A DNA stretch of 64,000 nt, taken from JAKAGZ01 sp964412105. GTDB lineage: Bacteria; Bacteroidota; Ignavibacteria; Ignavibacteriales; Ignavibacteriaceae. Below the pieces are notes generated by a model. That model worked only from the letters and a program-made list of their open reading frames with translations, had not been told where the DNA came from and searched no databases. Shown in pieces: positions 8,959 through 17,315 of this stretch. The first letter of the stretch is position 1. Each line of letters opens with the position of its first letter. Position numbers and translations under genes: made by a program. The DNA lies in NCBI GenBank assembly GCA_964412105.1, contig CAYPNM010000001.1, positions 1 through 64,000 on the forward strand, given 5' to 3'.

Positions 8959-9774
8959 ATGAGCACTGAAAAAGAAATCAAGCGCGTTACTACGAAAACT
9001 CTATCACTTCTAAAAAAGAAAAGGATAAAAATTACCGCTCTTACTGCTTATGATTTTATCACAGCAAAAATTTTAGATGAAGCAGGGATTGATCTTGTCT
9101 TGGTCGGCGATTCGCTTGCAAATGTTTTCCAGGGACATGAAACTACTCTGTCCGTAACAATGGATGATGTGATCTATCATACAAAGGCAGTTACAAGAGG
9201 TGTAAGTAGAGCGATGGTAATCACCGATATGCCTTTTATGTCATATCAATTAAGTGTTGATGAAGGATTTCGTAATGCCGGCAGAATTATGAAAGAAACC
9301 TTAGCTGGGGGGGTCAAAGTTGAGGGTGGTGTAAGAGTAGCTGAGACAATTAGGAAGATCACTGGCGAAGGTATCCCGGTTATGGGACACGTCGGTTTAA
9401 CCCCTCAAAGTATTCACCAGTTCGGCAGTTACAGAGAACGTGGCCGGACTAAGGAAGAAAGTGACGAAATATTTATTGATGCTAAAGCTGTTGCTGAAGC
9501 CGGAGCGTTTGCCGTGGTGCTGGAAAAAATCCCGGCTTCACTAGCAAAAAAAATCACGGAATCAATTAATATTCCAACTATTGGAATTGGCGGAGGCGTC
9601 GAATGTGACGGTCAAATACTTGTAACACCTGATATGCTTGGGTTGAATGTGGATTTTCATCCAAGATTTGTAAGGCATTATGCTGAATTGGCCGAAATAA
9701 TGTCAAAAGCTGTAAAATCATACATTGATGACATCAAGACCGGAAAATTTCCTTCAAAGGAAGAGAGCTATTAG
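8959..9774 (+). CDS. panB: 3-methyl-2-oxobutanoate hydroxymethyltransferase
   Basis: This is the first step of pantothenate (coenzyme A) synthesis: hydroxymethyl transfer from methylene-THF to alpha-ketoisovalerate. It is a TIM-barrel protein of 271 aa, normal for the family. The conserved blocks are LTAYDFITAKILDEAGID, LVGDSLANVFQGHETTL with the Mg-binding Asp, GHVGLTPQS, and the late block IGIGGGVECDGQILV. It starts 9 bases after the ligase gene and ends the cluster. panC and panD are not in the window. A run of seven G within GCT-GGG-GGG-GTC at about 9307-9313 is in frame and encodes Ala-Gly-Gly-Val. Confidence 0.97.
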   Translation: MSTEKEIKRVTTKTLSLLKKKRIKITALTAYDFITAKILDEAGIDLVLVGDSLANVFQGHETTLSVTMDDVIYHTKAVTRGVSRAMVITDMPFMSYQLSVDEGFRNAGRIMKETLAGGVKVEGGVRVAETIRKITGEGIPVMGHVGLTPQSIHQFGSYRERGRTKEESDEIFIDAKAVAEAGAFAVVLEKIPASLAKKITESINIPTIGIGGGVECDGQILVTPDMLGLNVDFHPRFVRHYAELAEIMSKAVKSYIDDIKTGKFPSKEESY

Positions 9775-9779
9775 TTTTT

Positions 9780-9851
9780 ATGTCATTTCGAACAAATCTA
9801 ACCTGCCTATTATAGGCAGGTTGATCAGATGAGAGAAGAAATCTTTAATCA
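9780..9851. repeat. Intergenic REP-like element with a nested hairpin
   Basis: The segment begins TGTCATTTCGAAC and ends GAGAAGAAATCTTT, the same flanks as the short dispersed intergenic repeat often seen in Bacteroidota genomes (TGTCATTTCGA...GAGAAATCTTT). This resemblance is from memory. Between them lies a hairpin, AACCTGCC-TATTATA-GGCAGGTT (about 9800-9822). It follows panB and could also act as a weak terminator. Only this one copy is seen in the window. Confidence 0.5.
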
Positions 9852-9959
9852 TTTGAGAATTAAGGTTTTCTTACCTTTGTTGAAATGATAGTTTAAGAAA
9901 TAAGGATATAATCAGCCTTCTAAAATTTTTAAATAATTTCTTTTACCAAAAATTTTAAG

Positions 9960-11063
9960 ATGAAAAAACTCTTCTTTGCTCTTCTGTTATTTTTTTTCAT
10001 ACCTATATTTTCTTTTCCACAGGTACAAATTCAATCTTATCTTGAAAATGCCATAGTAACGGCGATTAAGAGAAATGGGAATTATATCTGGGTCTCGACT
10101 TATGGGCAGGGGATTTATCGATATTCCTTCAAAGATGAAAAATGGTTCAACTATTCAACAAAAAACCAAAATTGTGATACTGATTTCTTTTACGCCATCG
10201 CTGTCAACAGAGATTACTTATGGGGTGGCACTGTGGAGGGTTTGTATATCTATGATATTAAACGAAACCAGTGGAGAAAAAGAAAATTTGCTCAGGGCGG
10301 GGAAATGGGAAACTGGATTCGTTCATTATGTTATGACCCCGAACAGAATGTTTTGTGGATCGGGAGGTTTATAAATCTTACCAGACTCGATGTGAGAAGA
10401 AATCATTATAAAGATATCGATCTGACAGAAAACGGGGACAGTAAGACAAACAATTTCAAAACCATAAAACTTGATGGCGATAGCCTGGTCTGGTTCGGAA
10501 CGGAAAACGGCGCCCATATTTATGATAAATCAATGAATTATGAGAACAAGGCTGCATGGAGATTTTTAAATAACAAGGGAAATGGATTTAACGGTGACGG
10601 AGAAGCGGTATCAATTCCCGATATTTTATTTGATGAAGATTATATCTGGTTTGCTACCGATGAGTTTATCACAAAAGACCAGCCTGATTTTAATATAGGT
10701 GGAATTTACAAATACGATAGAAAACAGGAATGGGACAGAATATCAAAAAGGAACGGGCTAGCGGCTGACGGTATTTATTGCCTTGCAAGAACCGGAAATA
10801 AAATCTGGGCAGGAGTTTACACTTTTAGCAGTGACGATAAAAAAGATTTTGGGAGAGGGCTTGCTTTGATTGACAGGAAAACTGAAAAAGTTTCTGCCGC
10901 AAGAATTAGTTCGGTTGATTTTAATGCACGGCAGATACTCTGTATGTATTTTGATGGCACATCTATGTGGGTTGGAACGGATAGTGGACTATATAAAATA
11001 AAAGTCGATAATCCGCTTGCCCACTGGTCTCTTAAAAAGCAGATAGAAAGAAAGAAATATTAG
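9960..11063 (+). CDS. Secreted beta-propeller protein (two-component-regulator propeller repeats)
   Basis: This 367-aa protein has a signal peptide (1-20, FFIPIFSFPQ) and then repeated blades of the Reg_prop type. The blades read IWVSTYGQGIYRY, LWGGTVEGLYIYD, LWIGRFINLTRLD, VWFGTENGAHIYD, IWFATDEF, IWAGVYTFSSD and MWVGTDSGLYKIK, which is about seven blades and one closed propeller. In other proteins such blades form the sensor part of hybrid histidine kinases. Here no kinase, membrane or DNA-binding part follows, so the propeller stands alone in the periplasm or outside. It is monocistronic by spacing, with 185 bases before and 108 after. The ligand is unknown. Confidence 0.75.
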   Translation: MKKLFFALLLFFFIPIFSFPQVQIQSYLENAIVTAIKRNGNYIWVSTYGQGIYRYSFKDEKWFNYSTKNQNCDTDFFYAIAVNRDYLWGGTVEGLYIYDIKRNQWRKRKFAQGGEMGNWIRSLCYDPEQNVLWIGRFINLTRLDVRRNHYKDIDLTENGDSKTNNFKTIKLDGDSLVWFGTENGAHIYDKSMNYENKAAWRFLNNKGNGFNGDGEAVSIPDILFDEDYIWFATDEFITKDQPDFNIGGIYKYDRKQEWDRISKRNGLAADGIYCLARTGNKIWAGVYTFSSDDKKDFGRGLALIDRKTEKVSAARISSVDFNARQILCMYFDGTSMWVGTDSGLYKIKVDNPLAHWSLKKQIERKKY

Positions 11064-11171
11064 TATTTATTCTCTCTAAAAACTATCATTAAAATCCTCA
11101 AATATTCTTCCTTTTTAAGCATTTAATTTATCATTATCTTAATCAATTAAATTTTCACTTTTGGAATATTT

Positions 11172-12164
11172 ATGGTAAATCTTTCCCTGAAAAGACTTAG
11201 CACACTCAAAAGTCATTTTAAAGACCTTAAAATTGCTGTCGTCGGAGATATGATGTTGGACTGCTATTTCTGGGGTGACGTAAAGAGAATTTCGCCGGAG
11301 GCACCTGTTCCTGTGGTTGAAGTTGAAAACGAATTTTACAGGTTCGGCGGTGCTGCCAATGTTGCGCTTAATATTTTGAAGTTAGGTGGAATTCCATTTC
11401 CGGTAGGCGTAATTGGCTATGATAATTACGGAACAATATTTAAATCACTGGTTACCGAAGCGGGCATTTCTGAAGGTGGAATTATAATAGATGAGGAAAG
11501 ACCGACAACTGCCAAAACCAGAGTAATTGCTGACAGTCAGCACGTTGTAAGGATAGATAAAGAGAGTAAAGATTATCTAGGGAAAAAAATTCAATTGAAA
11601 GTAATTGAATTTATGGAGAAAAATATTAAAAACTTTAATGGGATAGTTCTTCAGGATTATAATAAAGGAGTGTTGACAACTTCTTTAATTGAAAGAATAA
11701 TTCACATTGCAAATAAGAATAGAGTTTTAATAACAGTTGATCCGAAGTTCAATAACTTTTTCCATTACAAAAATGTAACTGTCTTCAAGCCAAACAGGAA
11801 AGAAGCTGAAGATGTGCTCGGAATGAAAATAAGAAGTGAAGAAGATGTTGAAACAGCTGGTAAAAGAATCCTGGAAAAGATTAGCGCGAAATATGTATTG
11901 TTAACTCTTGGTGAAGATGGGATAGCAGTTTTCGAGAAAGGAAGAGGGCCCCAAAAAATGGGAACAAAAGCAAGAAAAGTTGCTGATGTTTCGGGTGCAG
12001 GCGACACTGTTATTTCAACTTTAACTATGGCGCTTGCGGCAGGTGCCGATATTCTTGAAGCATCTTATTTGGCAAATTATGCCGGAGGAATTGTCTGTGA
12101 GGAAGTAGGTATTGTTCCGATTGAAATTGATAAGCTTTTTGAAACTGTAAGAGAAGAACTTTGA
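11172..12164 (+). CDS. rfaE1: D-glycero-beta-D-manno-heptose-7-phosphate kinase (RfaE1 domain protein)
   Basis: This PfkB-family sugar kinase phosphorylates heptose 7-phosphate at C1 in ADP-heptose synthesis for the LPS inner core. Residues 25-60 carry GDMMLDCYFWGDVKRISPEA and the substrate block FGGAANVALN. The phosphate/ATP signature DVSGAGDTV near residue 278 holds the catalytic Asp. The length of 330 aa matches the N-terminal half of E. coli HldE. The C-terminal adenylyltransferase half is encoded as a separate gene immediately after, so the bifunctional enzyme is split here. Confidence 0.92.
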   Translation: MVNLSLKRLSTLKSHFKDLKIAVVGDMMLDCYFWGDVKRISPEAPVPVVEVENEFYRFGGAANVALNILKLGGIPFPVGVIGYDNYGTIFKSLVTEAGISEGGIIIDEERPTTAKTRVIADSQHVVRIDKESKDYLGKKIQLKVIEFMEKNIKNFNGIVLQDYNKGVLTTSLIERIIHIANKNRVLITVDPKFNNFFHYKNVTVFKPNRKEAEDVLGMKIRSEEDVETAGKRILEKISAKYVLLTLGEDGIAVFEKGRGPQKMGTKARKVADVSGAGDTVISTLTMALAAGADILEASYLANYAGGIVCEEVGIVPIEIDKLFETVREEL

Positions 12165-12652
12165 TGATGAAAGAAATTAAGAACTGGGAAGAAATTATTG
12201 AGATAAGAAAACGGCTTCGCAACGAAAAGAAAAAAGTGGTGTTCACAAACGGCGTGTTTGATATTTTGCATTCCGGTCACGTTGATTATCTAACAAAATC
12301 AAAAGATCTCGGTGATATCCTTATCGTAGGAATGAACAGTGATAAATCAGTAAAAAATATTAAGGGCGCTAAAAGACCAATAGTTGACCAGGAAAATAGG
12401 GCGATTATTGTTGCAAGCTTAAAGCCTGTGGATTTTGTCGTTTTGTTTGATGAAGATACTCCGGCAAAGCTTGTTGATGCAATAATTCCTGATGTGCTTG
12501 TAAAAGGAGCGGACTGGACCCTTGACAAAATTGAAGGGAGAGAAACAGTTATTAAAAACGGTGGAGAAGTGAAGAATATTAAATTTGTTAATGAGCAATC
12601 AACTTCAAAAATTATTCAAAAAATTCTCAGCCTTTACAACGAAAGTAATTGA
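12164..12652 (+). CDS. rfaE2: D-glycero-beta-D-manno-heptose 1-phosphate adenylyltransferase (RfaE2)
   Basis: This nucleotidyltransferase of the cytidylyltransferase-like family makes ADP-heptose from heptose 1-phosphate and ATP. The signature FTNGVFDILHSGHVDYL contains the HxGH nucleotide motif, and the C-terminal block includes VKGADW and EQSTSKIIQKI. The start is ambiguous between TTG 12161, ATG 12164 and ATG 12167. I chose ATG 12164 because it overlaps the rfaE1 stop as TGATG, a common coupling arrangement. The length of about 162 aa is that of the stand-alone family. Confidence 0.92.
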   Translation: MMKEIKNWEEIIEIRKRLRNEKKKVVFTNGVFDILHSGHVDYLTKSKDLGDILIVGMNSDKSVKNIKGAKRPIVDQENRAIIVASLKPVDFVVLFDEDTPAKLVDAIIPDVLVKGADWTLDKIEGRETVIKNGGEVKNIKFVNEQSTSKIIQKILSLYNESN

Positions 12653-12752
12653 ACGGCTTAGAAAGTCATTCCTATGAAAGTAGTAAATCTATTTATGAAA
12701 TACCTAATTTCCACTTTCCCCTGCGTCGGCTGTCTCTTGTAAGTGATAATAG

Positions 12753-15700
12753 TTGGAAATAAGGAAATTATCCGCTTTGGAAGAAAAGAAAAAAAATAAG
12801 GTAAAAAAAAGAACTCTTCTGCAAAAAACAGTTAATGTCTTTTTGTATATCGGGATAGTGCTGCTCGGATTATGTCTGATATTATTTCCGGTTACCCAGA
12901 CATCTTTTTTTAAGGAGAAATTAAAAAATTACATAGTCGAAAAAGTAAATGAATCAATAAATGGAAAAATATCTATTGGAAAGTTAGATGGAACTATCTT
13001 TACAACTGTAATTTTAGATAATACAGTAATCTCAAATGGTCAGGATACACTACTACGAGCTCAAAGAATTGAAGTGAAGACCAGTCCCCTAGCAATATTT
13101 TTAAAAATGATTCACGTCAGGGAGGTTTCAATTTCAAATGCAGACATTCGGTTTGTTAAAGACAGTGGGGCTGAGTTAAATATTTCAAAATTAATTAAAC
13201 CAACGCCTAATGATACTACATCATCTTCATCATTCCCTTTCAAGATAGTTGTGTCGGATTTATCATTAAGAAATGTGAATTTCTCACTGCAGAATTATAA
13301 TAATATTAACAGTACGTCCATTTATGATTCATTAAATCTCGATGATTTTCAGGCAAGGAATATAAATCTGAATTTGGTCGCTGTTCTTGACATTCCGAAA
13401 GATGATTATACAATTGATCTGCATAATTTGTCTTTTGCTCCAAACCTTACCCATATTGATCTGAAGAAAATCTCGGGAAAGCTAGGGATCTCTAAAACTG
13501 GCCTTGTTGCGGATAGATTAAAAATTCTTACAGCGAATTCGGTAATAAACATTAGCGCACAAATGAAAGGGTATGATATTTTCAAAAAATCCAGTTTAAC
13601 CGAATTTAAAAGATCGCGGGTAGTCGCTAATGTAAATGCTAATGTTGGTTTGCAGGACCTTGGAAATTTTGTATCGGTTTTCAAAAACTCAACCGGATAT
13701 GCTAATGTAAACACAAAAGTTTCAGGCATAATGGGAGATATCTCTGTCAATGATCTTCATGTAAGTTATCTGAATACCCACCTAAATACGCGGGGAAGGA
13801 TTTATAATTTAGATTCTCCCAAAGAGCTAAAATTAAAAATGGATTTCTATAATTCGGTGATTAATGAACCTGATGTAGTAAAATTGTTGCCTGATCAAAG
13901 GATTCCGGAATATGAAAATCTTGGTGCTGTAAATATTGACACTCTTAATTTTGATGGAGAACCAACAGACTTTTATGCAAGAATTTATCTTGTAACACCT
14001 TCCGGTAATTTGTATGTAAAAGGCAAAACTAATTTTGAAAATCCTCTTATAAAATATGATCTGAATTTTGCTACGTCAAACTTCAATCTTTTACCAATAA
14101 TCGGTCTTCAAACAAGAATTACCTCAACCGGGCAATTAATTGGTCAGGGTTCGAACCCCCAGAATCTTAAAACTGTTATGTCTATTTCAGGCGATGGTTC
14201 TGTTATAGATAATATAAAAATGGACAGCCTGAGATTATCTGTAAATGCTGATAAAAAAAATATATTATATAATTTAAAAATTAATTCAGATACCTCTTCT
14301 GCTTTATTAAGCGGCATATTTGATTTTACGGATGAGAAAAGTCCCGGCTATGATATTGAAGCCAAAGTAAGAAATCTTAACTATTCGAAAGTTTTTAGTG
14401 ATACAATGAACTATGGAAATCTTAATTTCTATGTAAACGGTACTGGTCAAAACCTAGATCCTGACAAGCTGAATCTTTATTTGAGCATGATAATAAATAA
14501 ATCGGTTATGAACGGAGTAAAAATTGATAGCAGTGAGGCTACTTTCAATATAATTAGTTCAGAAAACAATCAGAAGTCTGTGAAAATAACTTCAGACTTA
14601 GCTGACATTACTTTGAATGGCAAATTCTCTCTCCCTAAAACCATTTCATTGTTGGTGGATGAAACAAAACTACTTACGGATGTTTCCAATAAAAAAATTG
14701 CACAGATTACAGGAAAGGATACGGTAATAACGATAACAAAAAATACTAACATCGCGAAAAAAACAGATTCAAGAAATAATATTGAAAAACTACTATTTAG
14801 CAATGTTGATCAGGATAATGAATTTACTTTTGATATCAAATTCAAAGACTTTAAGCTTATTACAATCTTTCTTACAAACAGTAGCCTTGAAGTTGATGGT
14901 AGCGTAAAAGGGAAGGTTTACAATTCTAATGATAGCGTTTACGTAAAAGTTAATTCTAATCTTGAATATGTAAAATTCTGGGGCCCGAAAGATGTCTTTT
15001 TCCTTTCAAAGTTAAATCTCGGATTTGATTTTGAAAATAGTTTTTATGCAGAAAATCTTAATGATATTTCAGCTAAGATCGATGTGAATACCAGGAGGGT
15101 TTATACTGGAAGTGATATCCACAATTTTCTTTTGAATCTCTCACTGAGTAAAAGCAGAGCAAAAGTTAGTTTCTCCGGAGGATTAGAAAACTATTTGCAC
15201 GCTATTTTGCAGGGAAATGTTGATTTAACTAATAATGAGGCAGATTTTGATCTGGATTCGCTGGGCATAGTTTATAATGATTTTAACATTTATAATAAAA
15301 ATAATCTAAAATTCTCAGTTTCGGAAAACGAAATTAAAGTGGACAATTTCGAAATGATGAGAAAACAAGCAAGCCTGAAATTAGAAGGTAACCTGTCAAG
15401 ATATGGTAATCAGAATTTATCCGTAACACTTAATCATTTCCGTGGAAAAGATTTGTCTGCAAACTTTGCGGAATTGAATACCACTAACAGTCCGGTAGCC
15501 GATGTTAATTTGGAAGCTACTATAAATGGAAATTATTCAAATCCGATTATAAATATGAAACTTAGCATAGACAGCGTTGCATTTAGAAATAATTATCTTG
15601 GCTACCTTACGACCGATTGGAAGTATGAAAAAAGAAGTCTGAATTTTGATGCTTTCTTTTTGGATACTCTACATAGCAAAACCAATCCGCTCCTGAAAAT

Positions 15701-17315
15701 ATGGGGTAATGTTCCTGTTGATCTTTCTTTCGTTGGTGCTAAGGAAAGATTGGTAGAGTCTAAGAACCTTGATCTTAGGCTTGCTGCAAATGAATTTGAT
15801 TTGAGTGTTTTTGGTGATATTATACCTCAAATAAACAAAGCTCGGGGCTTTTTATCTGCTGTTCTTAATATTAAAGGGACTTGGCATGATCCTGAACCCC
15901 ATGGCTTTTTATCAATTAACAAAGGAAGGTTTATTGCCGTTGCAAATAATCTTGAATATAACACAGGATTAAAATTAAGCATTGACGGGCATTCCGTTTC
16001 TCTTGATAGCCTTTTGGTACAGAATGTTGAGAGGACAGAAAATGGCGGAACTCTAATTGGAAACGGTAATGCTACTCTGAAGAATTTTGATCTGACTTCA
16101 TCACAAATTTATTTGAATGGGCAGTTAAAAATTTTAAGCGAAGCTTCAAAAGCTGCCAGCCCTCAGATATATGGCGATCTCGTAGTTGCAACAAACGGTA
16201 AGCTGGAATTTTCTATTGATCCTAAAGGAGCATACTTAAAAGCACCTATAAATGTTGTAAGTGCCGACCTGATATTTCCACAGGCACAGCGGGGATACAA
16301 AAACACATATTCAAATTTTATATATAGGTATGTTAAGGACACCACTAAAGCAAAGAAAAAAGAATTGGATTTTGAAAGCCTTATAGCTCTGTCACAACAA
16401 AGAGCAGCAAGTGCCAGCGTCAGGGTTAGTCCTGCCACAAAGAGTAGATTTGATTATACTATCGATGCCAGTATAAGAAAGGAAGCGAAAATTAAATTTA
16501 TACTTGACCAAGAATATAACCAGGTTCTTACGACTGTTTTGAATGGTAATTTTAAATTTCAACAAATTGGCGGACGAAATTCTGCGGTTGGTGACCTTAA
16601 ACTAATGGATGGTTCAACCTTGGACTTTCTTACAAAAACTTTCCAGGCGCAGGGGACATTAAGATTTGAGAATGATTTGACAAACCCGTACCTCGATATA
16701 GTTGCGACATATACTAATTATTATTATCCGCCTTCTGCTGACTCTGCTAGGACTTCAGGTGAAGTTGAAGTAGCTGTAAAACTAAAATTAAAAGGCCCCC
16801 TGAAAGATTTGGGAAAGAGTTTTGTTAATAATAGTGATAACCTGGCTGTTTATTACGGTTCTGACAATATCGAAAATGATATTCCGGATAAAACGAAAAC
16901 TGCTTCAGATGCAGTTACTTTTATTTTAACAGGTCAATTCTTAGCTGCACAGGGAGGTTTTACTTCTGGTTCCTCGCAGAACAATGCTTTAACCGGGACA
17001 GCATCCTCTTTAGCAGGATCATTATTGGGTGGATTTTTAAATTCCTATGCGGGAGATTATGTTCGAAGTCTGGAACTGAGACAGGTTGGAGCTTATACAA
17101 AATTTAATCTTTCAGGAAAAGTGAATAATTTCAGGTATACTATAGGCGGTACCACGGACGTTTTTTCAGACATTAGTAGAGCTAATGTCAAAATTGAGTA
17201 TCCGTTCTTTCAGAAATTATTTTTAAGGCTTGAAAGGAAAGAGGCTTTAACTGAGACAAACAATACGAGTGAAATGATAAATGAGCTTGGTTTAAAATAT
17301 CAATTTGAATTTTAA
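12753..17315 (+). CDS. tamB: Translocation and assembly module protein TamB (DUF490/AsmA-like)
   Basis: This 1520-aa protein has one N-terminal membrane helix (about residues 27-46, FLYIGIVLLGLCLILFPV) after a lysine-rich start. A very long beta-rich, low-cysteine region and a C-terminal DUF490 domain (about 1150-1520) follow. Such bridge-like proteins span the periplasm and are implicated in phospholipid transport and outer-membrane protein assembly. The C-terminus (LGLKYQFEF) ends in Phe like an outer-membrane strand. No ATG lies near the start. TTG 12753 gives the longest protein, and TTG 12777 with AAGGA upstream is an alternative. rnr follows with a one-base overlap. No tamA-like gene is adjacent; bamA is 9 kb upstream. 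Confidence 0.88.
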   Translation: MEIRKLSALEEKKKNKVKKRTLLQKTVNVFLYIGIVLLGLCLILFPVTQTSFFKEKLKNYIVEKVNESINGKISIGKLDGTIFTTVILDNTVISNGQDTLLRAQRIEVKTSPLAIFLKMIHVREVSISNADIRFVKDSGAELNISKLIKPTPNDTTSSSSFPFKIVVSDLSLRNVNFSLQNYNNINSTSIYDSLNLDDFQARNINLNLVAVLDIPKDDYTIDLHNLSFAPNLTHIDLKKISGKLGISKTGLVADRLKILTANSVINISAQMKGYDIFKKSSLTEFKRSRVVANVNANVGLQDLGNFVSVFKNSTGYANVNTKVSGIMGDISVNDLHVSYLNTHLNTRGRIYNLDSPKELKLKMDFYNSVINEPDVVKLLPDQRIPEYENLGAVNIDTLNFDGEPTDFYARIYLVTPSGNLYVKGKTNFENPLIKYDLNFATSNFNLLPIIGLQTRITSTGQLIGQGSNPQNLKTVMSISGDGSVIDNIKMDSLRLSVNADKKNILYNLKINSDTSSALLSGIFDFTDEKSPGYDIEAKVRNLNYSKVFSDTMNYGNLNFYVNGTGQNLDPDKLNLYLSMIINKSVMNGVKIDSSEATFNIISSENNQKSVKITSDLADITLNGKFSLPKTISLLVDETKLLTDVSNKKIAQITGKDTVITITKNTNIAKKTDSRNNIEKLLFSNVDQDNEFTFDIKFKDFKLITIFLTNSSLEVDGSVKGKVYNSNDSVYVKVNSNLEYVKFWGPKDVFFLSKLNLGFDFENSFYAENLNDISAKIDVNTRRVYTGSDIHNFLLNLSLSKSRAKVSFSGGLENYLHAILQGNVDLTNNEADFDLDSLGIVYNDFNIYNKNNLKFSVSENEIKVDNFEMMRKQASLKLEGNLSRYGNQNLSVTLNHFRGKDLSANFAELNTTNSPVADVNLEATINGNYSNPIINMKLSIDSVAFRNNYLGYLTTDWKYEKRSLNFDAFFLDTLHSKTNPLLKIWGNVPVDLSFVGAKERLVESKNLDLRLAANEFDLSVFGDIIPQINKARGFLSAVLNIKGTWHDPEPHGFLSINKGRFIAVANNLEYNTGLKLSIDGHSVSLDSLLVQNVERTENGGTLIGNGNATLKNFDLTSSQIYLNGQLKILSEASKAASPQIYGDLVVATNGKLEFSIDPKGAYLKAPINVVSADLIFPQAQRGYKNTYSNFIYRYVKDTTKAKKKELDFESLIALSQQRAASASVRVSPATKSRFDYTIDASIRKEAKIKFILDQEYNQVLTTVLNGNFKFQQIGGRNSAVGDLKLMDGSTLDFLTKTFQAQGTLRFENDLTNPYLDIVATYTNYYYPPSADSARTSGEVEVAVKLKLKGPLKDLGKSFVNNSDNLAVYYGSDNIENDIPDKTKTASDAVTFILTGQFLAAQGGFTSGSSQNNALTGTASSLAGSLLGGFLNSYAGDYVRSLELRQVGAYTKFNLSGKVNNFRYTIGGTTDVFSDISRANVKIEYPFFQKLFLRLERKEALTETNNTSEMINELGLKYQFEF

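Noticed and set aside
9306..9313. A G7 tract in panB as a possible phase-variation site
   Set aside because: It is a single in-frame run encoding Gly-Gly in a conserved housekeeping enzyme, with no partner tract or switch context.
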